A stretch of 64,000 bases of DNA from Streblospio benedicti. Taxonomy: Eukaryota > Annelida > Polychaeta > Spionida > Spionidae. Both the position numbers and the translations under genes were made by a program. This document shows, one piece after another, positions 31,254 to 43,900 of this stretch; within the stretch, counting starts at the first letter, position 1, and every line of letters begins with the position of its first letter. Location of the stretch: the NCBI GenBank assembly GCA_019095985.1, contig CM032661.1:20161260-20225259 (forward strand), in the 5' to 3' direction. A model generated the notes under the pieces. That model was given only the letters and a program-made list of their open reading frames with translations, was not told the origin of the DNA and searched no databases.

Positions 31254-33381
31254 GTGGGATCTCTCCTTTTGGAAAAAATTTCAATAATGTTAACAATGTA
31301 TTATGTTAAATATCTATGAATAGGGCATTGGTTGCATATGTCTCTGTTTAAAACTTAATGTTTTAAATAATACAAAATATGTACATTGTATGAATTACTA
31401 TACAACCAAATTTATCTGTTCACTTTGACTCAATTTCTATCTGAAAATTTAATTATGGGTGTCCTGATTGTCAGCTTATGTATATCTACATTGCACATAT
31501 ATGCAGTGTTTAAATGCCTGTTTCATTTAATCTGATTTTTTAATATTTGGTGAATTGAATAATGCGGGCGAAATATATGAGGATGAGATCTTTTAATTTG
31601 TTGAAAGTACAATTCGAGGTGAAATGTATAATAATACATTTCAAGAGAGAACGAATTGTGAAACTGAAAGTTTCATGTCTTTATTCATCATTCAGAATAA
31701 TGAAGCAAAATGATAAATTCATTGTAAGTAATCCAATATTGCTATATGTTTGACAGATTGGCTCTTTTAATGGCATGATGCAACATTTAAAATAATTTCA
31801 ATCATAGATGTTGTGGCCATAAATACGGTCAAGTAATCTATCAGACCAAACAGTGACCATTGCAATTCAGGAATGTCTATTTCAGAATGAAATGTTAAGT
31901 ATCTGAGTGATTCAACTGTTTTTTTGTTTTTTTTAATGTGTTCACCGAGTGATTTTTAATAACAATGACCATTAATTAGCTCTATTTGAAGCTTAAAATA
32001 TTTCTGATTTGCTAGCTAGTTTTGATATTTTAATTTTGTTCTATTATATAGAATTTAAGAGCTATTGTTATCTGTTCTAATTGATATTACACTTGCCTTT
32101 ATTGGAATAAGATAATGGAATATGGAGCAATGTGATTCGTAGTACTTTAGGGTTTTGTATTGATGCCTTGAAGCATTTTTAGAATTAGATTTTCAATGTT
32201 GATGGCAATGTACTTGTTTTGAAAAGTTATCCCTATGACACGTTTGAAACTTATCTAATGTATTTTCATAGCTAAGTAACTGCTTATTCAGCCACAAAAT
32301 TAATCGTGTAAATATGTGTAGCTAAATATGCTTATATAGTTGTTAGACGGAAACTTGTTTTAATTTTGTAAATATGAGCTCACCCGGTAGTGTTTTTGTT
32401 TTATACCTGGCAATTCTCACCAGAAATGGTGTTTTCTACACTGTTATATTGTTAACATTTATTATCTTTTTTTTACACCCTTAAATTTTTTCGTTGAGGG
32501 ATTTATAATTCCTTTGTATTAGATAATGTGAATGAATAATCAATTTTTATCTTACATTCCTCATCATGATTTGTAATTATAGCTACTATTGAATACTATC
32601 CAAATGTAACGTTTGTGCAGTGAATTGATTTTCAATGAATTTGCAATTCAAAATTATTTATTTCTACTATAAAAATAAGTAATTATGATGATTTTGTGGT
32701 CATGCTGTATGCAAAATTAGCAAAAAAAGTGTACAAAGAAATGATTTTGGAGCCGTAGATAATATAAAAAAAATAGAATTGAGAACAGACATTATGATAT
32801 TATGTACCTTCGGGCTACCTATTTTTCAAAAATATGCAATCCCATTTCTGCTAACATTGTGATAAATATGAATAAGATAGACTTTTTTTGTAAAGAATGT
32901 ATGATACAATGGTAATGCTTAGTGATGAGTTTGTCACCACGATTACTTCTGAATAACTATGGTTCTTAACTTTAAATGGCCATTTACTTCAGATTTGTTT
33001 TCCATTTAATGAAAGGTCTCAAAAGTATGTTAACAAGATGTGAATATTTATAGAAATCCATATTTTCAAGAAATCATTAATCATTAGAATGTATTTTTTT
33101 AGTATAGTGGTGATTACAATTTTTCATAATTCCAGACGTGTATAAAGTGCAAAATGTGCGTATCCATATTGTTGAGAACTGCCAACAACAGGAAAGTAGC
33201 AATTATCATATTGAATGCGCTTTTTTGATAATTTGGTGTACCAATTTGGATATACATCAGCAGCATGGACTGGGTCCATATAGCAACCATCCTGGTTGCA
33301 GCAACATAAAATGATAAATGGCCTTTGAAAAGGGTAATTGAAATCATGTATGCACATATGTTAAATTTTGATAACAATGAT

Positions 33382-33481
33382 NNNNNNNNNNNNNNNNNNN
33401 NNNNNNNNNNNNNNNNNNNNNNNNNNNNNNNNNNNNNNNNNNNNNNNNNNNNNNNNNNNNNNNNNNNNNNNNNNNNNNNNN
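33382..33481. other. Assembly gap, 100 N
   Basis: Exactly 100 N, the usual placeholder for a gap of unknown size. Real sequence may be missing between CYHR1 and PIEZO. Confidence 1.
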
Positions 33482-34786
33482 GGTGTTCATGTGATCGGAT
33501 AGACTGTGATTATGTTGACACAATCACTGGTGTATATTAAATAGGTAATTGAATTAATACCCATTCAAATGCACAATTAGGTGCGTGATTATGTCTTATA
33601 ATTAGTGATACACCTTTTAAGGATACACGTATTGTTTTATTTAGTTAATTTGAGGTTTGAAACGGTTAAAATCAGACATTCATAGTTACCATATTAGTGT
33701 AAAAAATAATATTGTAGCGTAAATAGGCTCATGATAAAGTCTTGTGACACTATTCGGGTTACAATCTATAGGTCAGGGGCACATGATTTGTGGAGAAATC
33801 CACATAGTTCATGCAAATAGGAAACTTTCAACAATTTCAACCAACATGAGGTTGAGCACAGTACTACATGTACATGCACCAGTAGATGTAGAGTCAACAT
33901 CATATTCATAGTAAATTCAATCAATGACCATTAATTATTGATCCACAGTGGTAATAAGAAATCTTTTGGCTTATAAGAAAACGAACAATTTTAACTACAG
34001 TTTCAAAAGCATCAAGTTCATCATTTTAGATAGAATAGCAACCGTACCATTCAGTTATACACACAAATAATACGGCTGTTCCAAAATATTACCATAATTT
34101 TAATATATATGTCGTGTGTTAACATAAAATTTTCTGTCATTATTTGAACTGGATGACAGACTTGTAGTCACGTTAATGTTGTGAATAGTTGATAGTGTGG
34201 TGGGGGAGGGGGGGGGGAGGGGGCCAAACGTGCGACCTGTAAAACGTTGTGCACCGGACGCACGAGCTCATGCGAGTGGCAACAATATTGTAAAGTGTTT
34301 GGTATATATTAGTTTAAAAATCAATAGCTGCAATCAGAAAATGAATTTTGAGCATGTTCAAAATTCACTTCCGATTGCAAAGTCACCTTTAACAGAAGAC
34401 ACCACACATGTGAGTAATGCGATTGGTCATGCAACGTATGCGAACGCGATTGTCAAGTGGTCGCCGATTGCTCGCATCGCTATTGTGAATGGGACTTTAT
34501 GGAGAATGTACAACACGACCCTTCTACCATGTTATTTATATTTTTCTTACTATGCATATGCATACAATTGAATTGCATGTGTTCAATGTTATGAATAAAT
34601 AATGTGTGATCTTAAATATATTTTAGAAGAAACACCAATAGAAAAATCCTTTACTCAAGTGAAAAGAAAGCAAAAGAAAACGCTGAAGTCAATTAATCAT
34701 GGATAATGGCTAGACTCGGAACAAATTTAGACAAAGAAAATATACGTTAATTTTCATTTCAAATTGTTCACTCCCAATCCATCAAA
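33482..34786. other. Intergenic stretch before PIEZO
   Basis: No gene supported. A G-rich run lies at about 34199-34225. The PIEZO promoter and 5' UTR should lie towards its right end, but no strong core element is seen. Confidence 0.6.
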
Positions 34787-37700
34787 ATGCCTTCTGGAAA
34801 AGTTGCAGCATGTTTTCTGTTGTTCCGCCTATTGCTACCACTAGCTTTATTGGGAGGTATGTTTTATATCAAATATGTTTTATTTTATGTCTTCATGAGT
34901 TCAAAGAAGTTGTCATATTCATATGAATCTCATATATTCAATTCACTGTAGAAAAAAATATTTCCAGAGGGATGTTTTTGTATTTCTTTTTCTGATCGCT
35001 CAGTCTTTGTGTTCCTGTTTCGAAGAAAGCTAATTAATGTACATTCCAGCAACGGTTGTTCGCTACAATGGCTTCTCATTTGTGTACCTGTGTCTGCTAC
35101 TCACCACTCCTCTCATGCCAAGGCCAGACAGCAGGTCCATGCCAGGTAATCATCACATGCATGCACTTTCCTCATTAATTTTCAATGCATTACTGTAGTA
35201 ATTTATCATTTAAGCTCTAGTATCAGGATCAGGCTTCTGATTTGAAATGACTACAATTTAAGTTCATTTCCATGAATTTTACCTCAAAGACGTCTTTTTT
35301 TAAAATCTTTTTCCATATATGGCTATCCAAACAGCCATGGGTTACTAAGTTGAAAGTATGTCAAAATAGGATTGAGTAGTCTAAGTGACTGTAAATTTAC
35401 ATTGGCATTTAGATGGTTAAGACTTTTATATGGTCCTAATGATGGGATGGGGTGGACAGTGCTGCCTTTGGACACGTGTATATGTTATTTTGTTGTTGCC
35501 TGCATTTGGGAAGTTAACAGCTCAAATTATTTTCCCTCAAATGCATTACGGAAGTTGGAGGTAACCATATAACAATAACTTTCATTGACTAATCTTTCTT
35601 ACAATAGATCACAGGCTTCGTGATTACATATTATTATGATTGGTGTATATTGTTGTCAGGTCACACTCAAAGGTTCCTCATCATCAGTCTGTCGCTGTGC
35701 AGCATCATGCTGCTGGGGCAGGTCGTGTTCCAGGCCTACCTACTCGGTGTCTCCACACCAGACAAACCCTATGGCACTGTGCTCAAAAACTGCTCACAGC
35801 TCGAGAGCTCCCTTCGCCAACTTGGTTTGCAAAGGTATTGGTTTTTAAATGAATCTCAGCATTTAAATCTTCAGAGGGACTAGTCATTGCTGAAGAACAA
35901 TGTATGCTGTCAGTACATCACTTAAAATAGTAATTACGCACACACTCAAAAAGATATATTGTAGTGACTATGAACAACCTCTTTCCTAATAGACTGGAGC
36001 CTAATGACTTTGGTAACATCTTGCGCGTGATCCTTCCGGATCTTGGGATGTTTCTTGTCTCCCTGATCGTGTTCCTGGTGTGTAGACGGCTCTCTGTAGA
36101 GTCAACCAGTGAATCTCGCCGCGGCTCTGGTGGTATGACCGAGGAAGGTAAGTGCCTTATTTGTTTGTATCTTAAATTGAATTACAGTAGAACCTCTCTA
36201 GTAAGACCACCCGTGGGACTGACCTCAAGTGGTCTCAATAGAGATGTGGTCTTTATAAGGAGGTTCACTTTATGGACATTTGGGAGCATGAAAAATGGTC
36301 CTATTACAGAGGTAGTCTTAATTTGAGGCTCTATTGTATATATGAATTGTTAGTGTAAGACACTTTGTAGATTTTATGACACATATTTTGTTCCTTGAGA
36401 TTCGCAATCTGTTTTATTCTAGAAGTATTAATCAATAATAAACGCATCAACCAATTGATTATCTGTCTGTTCAAAATATTTTATTTTTCGCGCATCTACC
36501 TGGTACAATACCTCAATGTAATTAAATGTAGAAAGCCCACAAAAACAATGTTATTTGACCAACAATGTGGTATTATTAGGAGATTCGTCATATCAGAGAG
36601 GCTCTCAGCAGCTAGGTCAGAGCACATCCTACAACCCACAGGTGTCAGGTTATGAGGAGGATGTGGAGGACAGTGATGAATCTCTACAGCATACGTTATC
36701 GGGGGTAAATCCTCATGCTAAATACAACTTTATTAGGACCTTGTGAATGCTATACATTATACATTTATAAGAATTATAGTCATATTCAAGCGCTAAAAAA
36801 ATGTACCAAAAAGAACTTAGCATATATGGGCTAGTATATGGTATACTGATTTACTTTGAATTGTAATTTAAGAGAAATAATTAAATTAAAACAAGTTTTT
36901 TTAACAGTTGTGTGATTTCAAATCATGAGTAATGGAAAATATGGACTGGTGTATGTTTCTAAGTATTCCCATATTTTTAGGTGAAAAAAAGAATCTATCA
37001 TCGTTCAGCAAAAATCATCCGTTTCTTGGGAGAATTTTTCGTTGGCTTTTTCCTGGGAGCTTGTGGTATCATCTGGCCATGCATATTTACATCCACATAC
37101 TTCATTATGTTTCTTGGATTATGTACGTATCACTGTATACTGTTAACTAATGAATTGAATCAAGATATATACAATATGTTACCTGAACCGCTAACATATA
37201 CATAAACATTAATGAGTGCTTTGAATTTGATCATTGTTTAGAACTTTATGTTACAAATTTAAGCAGTACATGTACTTTATTTTTTACTAGTATCTGACAG
37301 TCTGTACTTTGTATGTCAGGTACTTGGTGGGCATGCTACAAAAGTCTGGGCAAGACGTGGGCCATCATCCGCATCCTGTTGCTGCTATATTCAGCAGCTC
37401 ACCTTATCGTCATCTACTTCTACCAGTTCCAGTTCTTTCAGCTCGCTCTTCCTCCTGATAAGCTGTTGTCTAGGTAAGTCTTGGGATTTGTTTGGTATCG
37501 CAAGTTCCATCTAGCCATCTTATAAACCAAATAAAGTTGAAATTTGCTACTTCCACTCCTTAATATCGAAAATAATAGAACATTTTCTGTGTTGCATCCA
37601 TTAAAATAAATCTATCTACTCAATTGCTTAATATCGAGTTTGACATCAAGCAATGTATCCATATTGGTTTAGAAGTCATACAAAATGCTGTGCGAAGTAC

Positions 37701-37957
37701 AAAAAAAAAAAAGAAAAGAAAGGAAAGATGCACACTTTACTAGAATTATAATCCATTTGTAATTGCATTATAGGGTGTTGGGCCTCACGAGTCTTGTGTA
37801 CACTGACTGCCGCAAACCATGGATGTTGCAAATTAGTATTCTCAGTGAAGACAATGAAAAATTTGGCAACATTTCGTGGCCGGCCTATGTGTGTCCTGGG
37901 CTTGTGCTGTTTCTCTATCATACATTGGCATGTGAGACTCGACACTGGATCACTGGG
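34787..37957 (+). CDS. PIEZO: PIEZO exons 1-8, N-terminal membrane units
   Basis: Exons 34787-34856, 35050-35145, 35660-35834, 35993-36147, 36580-36704, 36981-37122, 37320-37473 and 37774-37957 encode residues 1-367. Hydrophobic segments alternate with short loops: FVYLCLLLTTPLMPRP, FLIISLSLCSIMLLGQVVF, LGMFLVSLIVFLVCRRL, FFVGFFLGACGIIWPCIF and LLLLYSAAHLIVIYFYQF. Human PIEZO1 has the same order, including LGLKDF / LGLTSLVYTDC and a CYxQ-type helix. Exon 5 is a hydrophilic, acidic loop. Confidence 0.93.
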
Positions 37958-40900
37958 GTAATATGACACTTTTTAGTGGAGATCATTACTATTGCCAATC
38001 TAACATTCATCGACATATGCTTTATAGAGTTAATGTCAATAAAGTTTCCTTAGTCTTTTTTAATTGATATGAATGTAGTTTTAAACAATTTACTCCGTCT
38101 TTACTTGGCTGTTCACCCGCCCTGTATGAAGACCACACGCCACATACCATAGTGTATATATATGTATAACATATATAATAGACTGCAGATGTATTTATGT
38201 TGATCAATGGTGAATAAGTATATATTGAAATAACACGCCATGCACGTCGCAGAGTTTGCCTCTGAATCCTTTGTCATTTTTTCCATAAAATACACTAAAA
38301 ACTCATGATCTTGAATCTGATCTTGATAACTGTAAAATGCTCAAGATAGCCAATTGGCAATACTCGAGATAACTCATAGACATCTGTTCATAATGTGCTT
38401 TAAAGGAATCGAAACTAACCTCTAGAAAACAGAAAATTCAAGATAAGCAATATCAAGATAACGAGGTTCTACTATGTGTTTAAACTATGTGGTATCATAC
38501 CAGGAAAATGCAGAAGAAGTGGACGCAACAGCTGCAGCAACAGCAGGGTCAACCAGGCGAGTTAGGAGCAGCTCGCCACGGAAACAGACCACCAGCGGCG
38601 GTCTGAGGCGCAACGCGGGGTCCACGAGCTCCGAGCGGCAGGTACTGCCACACCACCTGGTGGGCCAAGGAGAAACCAACGACCATGACCATGAGGTATC
38701 TGGTGGATATTGTCCTCAACCGCCACGTTGTTCTCTGCATGGACCGTTGTCGTCACCGTGTTGTGGATGTGATTTCTTGCTAGCAGCACCCCCCCCCCCC
38801 CACCCCTCATGGGGTTGCCTGGTTTCACAGCATGCTTGTTTGTTGCATGACTTGCTCGATGGTATTATGGGTTTCTTTTTATTCATGCCTGTTGTGTTTG
38901 CATGGATGGTAATCGTGCCTTTCTTACTTTACTTTATTTCACATACCGGTGCCAATTCAGACCTGCTTTACTTTCCTTGCAGTTGTTTTGCTGAATGCAT
39001 AGAGGATCTTTTGGAACTATGTTTTGTTATGAAATTTATGCAACTATTTCGTGGTTATTTAGTATGTAGAAATTATCTTTAATTATTTATCAATTGATTA
39101 CAATATATTAAGACTATTCTAAAAAAAGGTGTTTTTTTGGTGCTATGAAAATACATTACTGATAAAGAATTTGGTTGTTGGATTTTTTAGTTTTGTCAAA
39201 TATGATATAACTGAATCAATATTTCTGTATTACATGGCATTATGTGATATAATGGGGCTTTATGCTTTTTGTTATTTGGTCATAAATCTTGCCAATGAGG
39301 AAAGTTTAAATTTTGTCCTGTTCCACCAGATTCCGGATGTGTCTGTGACCCAATCACCATTTTTTTATTTCATATTTTGCATTATCATTTGCACACTATG
39401 TGTTTTACTTATACTTGAAAAAAAATTACATTTAGGTAATTGCTTGTTAACTATATTTTCTACGATTTGAAAAAAATTCAATATACCATAGACGACCATC
39501 TAAGCGCCCCACCCCCGTGGAAGCACCCACCGCCATCTTTCTGTCAATTATGTTAAGCTTCCCCCTTCCACAGAAACATAAAAAAAGTCTGACTTTATAG
39601 GTTACCCCCTTATTTTTGCCCATGTGATAAATTGATAATATAAGCTTGTGATTTCTCACCTGATTTCTTTGTAATCCTAACTTGAGTAATTTGAAGTTCA
39701 TGTGTTAATCACTCTTTAACACATTTTTCATCCTATGATTCAAGCTCATTTTTCAGCTGAATAGCCATGATATATCTCTGTTACACTTGACACTGAACGT
39801 TTTTTAAAGCATCATGGAAGCTTTCACGTTGTCACTAACTCTTCGTCAGCCATCTCATGACAATTAAAGATTAAGTTAGTGACAACTTGAAAGCTTCCAT
39901 ATGATGGTATGCTTTAAAATATGTTCAGTGTTAACTGTAACGGTGATGTATTGTTACATTATACATCCATTAAAACTCTTATATTCATCATTAACATATT
40001 TAACACAAGATATTTTGAATAGTAATGGAGAGATTTATTTGCATACAGGAAGTCGCCATTGTTTTACCTGCATTGATTAGGTCCCTGATTACAACTCGCT
40101 GTCAGCGTACACCAAACAAAATTAAAATTTGTTGTGACTTCTAGACTCACATCTGAGTAAACGCTTACCCTCTATATTGAGTAATATTTCAATCGAAACG
40201 CTCAGGGTCTTTAGATGGTCATCTATGGAATAGAATTTACTTAACAGCAAGTATTAGCTTTAAAACATTTTTTTACATTGTGCATATATCTATAACCTAT
40301 TTGTGCATGTTTATAAGTCACAATCAGTGTCTATTTTCCAATGTTCCTTAAATGAAATTCTGGGTATGAAATACAATGAAATATTTCTGAATAGCGTAAA
40401 AGAATATTTATTAAGATTGATAAACATTTTGCAAGTGCATGTAAACAATCAATGTTAATCCTCTATATCTTACATTGCATGCTTTATTACAGGTTCTAGT
40501 ACATGAAGGAAATATGCCAGCAACATACAATGCCATAGACAAAGATGATGATGCTGGCAGCATCGGCATGGACGTCCAGGTAATGATAGGGATTTTATCA
40601 AGTTATGCTATAACATTCTTGCTACATTTTAATCTATATTCTATAAAGTGTTATACTCATTGTACAAATTTTTTCGTATATGTACCACTTGAAGTAACAT
40701 TTGAGGACTGAACAATCTCTGGGAATCATTGACCATCTGTGTGATCATATTACCTGTGAAAGGATATCTCTAATCAGACAGTCTCATAGTTGGATAACTT
40801 TGTAATTGGACAGTGCACTTGATAATTTTTTTAACCATGCTAGTCAATAGGACTAGTATTGCAAAAAATTTACTAGTCCTCAAAAAAGTGTTACTTGTCC

Positions 40901-43900
40901 TACACATTCTACACCTTACAGCTTTGACAAAAGGTGGTAGTCTGGGAGATAGGGAAACTAAAATTCTTACTTGTCTCATTGGTTAAATACTAGCCTCTGA
41001 CTAGTAGAGAAGTACTTATCTGGAGCATTGCTGGACAACTAGCAATCTTCCAACCAACTTCTGGTATTTATTCCTGCGATGACCATCTTTTTAATGGGAT
41101 CATAGTTCACAGTTGACATAGGCCTTAAATATAAGTATACTACTTTAACTTGTTCATAATGTGCTACTTTTTAATGTGCAGGACTATGACGATGACCCGG
41201 TGCGCCTGCCCTGGATCCCAGCAAGAGGACCCGAAGTCCACTCGAGTCTGTGCTTGTTTACATCATGAAGCAAAGCTACATCTCCGCATTAATTATCATG
41301 ATGGTAGGTTGACAAAAGGTCCATTTCAAAGTGCCAACTTGTCATCGAGTAGTTTGTCTGTTATATACACTTTTTGACTTTTAGTTAAGATCTCAAACCT
41401 ACAATACTGTCCACGTGTAAGGGCCATAGTTATTTCTGTATATTTATAACCATATTTTCTGTTACTGGAAATTAGTTAAATTACGCATAACTACTAGAAA
41501 TTATTTCCTGCACTTCCATATTTTCAAATCTCCATGGAATTTTCCGGGGGAAAATGTAAAGAAACTTGTGAAATTAAAAGTCTAGATTCAGTAAGTAATT
41601 TCAGTATTTTCCATATTTTCTAAATTTTACGACTGTCATTAGAGCATCAAGTGTAAACTACACTCAATATAGAAATCGTATTGTGTTCGGAAATTTCTTC
41701 TAATTCTCATTACGAAAACTATAGGTATTTCTATTCCCGAATCACTGGTAATGTCTGGAAATTACGTGTATGTAGAGAGAAAATAACTGATGCCAATGAA
41801 ATTTTCTTGGTCCTTACATGTGAACAATACTGTTTGACCGTCAGAAGAATGTGAGTTTGAACTTCTTTGGGGCAGTGGAGGCCTTCCAATTTAGAGCTTT
41901 TGGTTACATATTAATAAAAGTAAGCACGCAATCCACAGAGTGGATCAGAACTTGTAGTAGGTGTAGATTAACAGAGAAACTTCAGTTCACAAACCACTTC
42001 TATTCTCCCCTCCACTCTAGGTATGGAGTATCACATACCACTCATGGCTGACATTCGTCTACCTCATGTCGGCGTGCATCATCTGGATGATTCCGCGGAA
42101 GCGCTCATTCTGCCTTGCCGTGTCGCCGCTCATCGTGTGTTACGCCGAGGCACTGCTCACGATGCAGTTCGTCTATGGCTTCAACCTGACAGACAAGGAA
42201 CTGCCCACAGAGACTGCTGCCGGATACAAGTTCAAGGAGATTGGTCTCGTCAAGTACGACAATGTCTGCCTGCACCTAGGCGCACAGGTATGGAATTTGC
42301 ATGAGGTGGTTGTTATGGACCCATTTCACATTTTTGTTTATTTTGTATTACGTTATTATGATACAGAGGTTAAAGTTTTTACCAAGCAATGAATTGGTTT
42401 TATTTTACGCATGCATGTTAACAAACTTAAATGAGCAGATGAGCAACTTATATTGTGTTTTTCAGGCATTGTTTACATTAGCATTTTGGGTGACGCTGCG
42501 TCAGTATATGAGAGAAAAGGCTTTTAGCCAACTGGATTTCCAAGGATTAGCCTTGATACCTGTGCGTAATGATGCAGAGAGAGTAACCGAAACGGCAGCT
42601 GCAATGGAGAGCTCGATACTGCGACAATCTACTCCTGGTAGGCGTTACTAACCTCAGTAGTTTTGAATAGCCATGTTGTTAGATTTAGTGTGTTCTTAAC
42701 ATTTAAGGTACTTTTTTATACTGTCTAAGGAAATATTTTATTCTTTTCTTTTATACACAAAGTTATTTTACTTTGTCCAAGATTTGTATTGTGAATTTGT
42801 AATAATATTGAATAATTACATCTCAACTTTTCAGGTCTTGCAACAAAAGATTATGTTGATGGACATGACAGTGATAATATGAAAGAATTAGGTAATGTCT
42901 TTCTAAGAAATCTCTATTGCTATTACTTATATAGAAATAACTTTATGCAACACACTCTTTGCTCTAAATATTCTCATAATCACAAACTGGTATACATTTA
43001 GTAGCAGTATTTTAAATAACATGAACACCATAGAAATTAACTTGACCAAACAGGGTTGAAATTAGTCACTCGTCCACTAGTATTGATGAGTAAAACCTTC
43101 TTGAGGCCTACTAGTAAAAAGTATTGGCAGCTCCTCCCCTTGATGAGTAGCAATTTCTGGTCCATTTTGCATAGTAGTATGGAGTTTGTGCAAGGAGAAC
43201 AAGTACATTTCCCACTTAATCATGACCCTGATTAAACAGACTCCTCGTGTTTTATATTATTAAGTCACAAATTGGTATAGTACTTTTAAAGTAAGTGGCA
43301 GTATTTTAATTTTTTTTTAATTAACATATTTTTTTTATCTTGAAGTATGAATGACAATTGGTAAATATTTTATGTTACTAAAAGTTCGAAACTCATATTG
43401 CCATTGTGCGACGGAAAATTGGTTTATAACGGTATCTTACCGCCTGCCTGCAGGTACCTGGCTGTGGCATGTGCTGTGCAAGTATTGGATCTTTGTATGT
43501 GCGGCCATGTTCCTGGTGATGGCCGTGCAGGAGGCTGTCATCTACCGCATCATCTACATGGTTCTCTTTCTCTACTTCGTCCTCTCCTTCCAGGTAATGG
43601 TGGCCACACGCCACAGAGCATATAGGTTTTAAGGGAGCAAGGGAATGTACAAAAGTTTAAATAAGAAACGGGTATAAACAATGTTCAGGATATCATAACC
43701 ATCGGGTATATTTCAATAAGATGTACTGAGGGGAAAGTAGATACACTTTGAAGTGATAAAATAGAGGAGATAATCTAGGTCAATATTAAACAAGTTCATT
43801 CATTAAAATGTTTTGTGTAATACACAAGTCCAAAATCAAGTCAAAATCTTTGAGAAGTGCAAATCTGTGCCACCAACTAACTCAACATTCTCAGTCCAAC

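Larger units (their letters stand above)
30122..33381 (+). other. CYHR1 downstream AT-rich stretch
   Basis: More than 3 kb of strongly AT-rich sequence with no supported gene. It may be a long CYHR1 3' UTR. Two Pumilio-type TGTAAATA words lie at 32307 and 32367. Confidence 0.6.

Noticed and set aside
34197-34571. 124-codon frame before PIEZO
   Set aside because: Starts in a G-run, has no recognisable domain and no splice connection to PIEZO exon 1.
39129-39470. Hydrophobic 113-codon frame in PIEZO intron 9
   Set aside because: AT-rich sequence gives Phe/Ile/Leu-rich chance frames; there is no family match and it overlaps an intron next to a TIR element.
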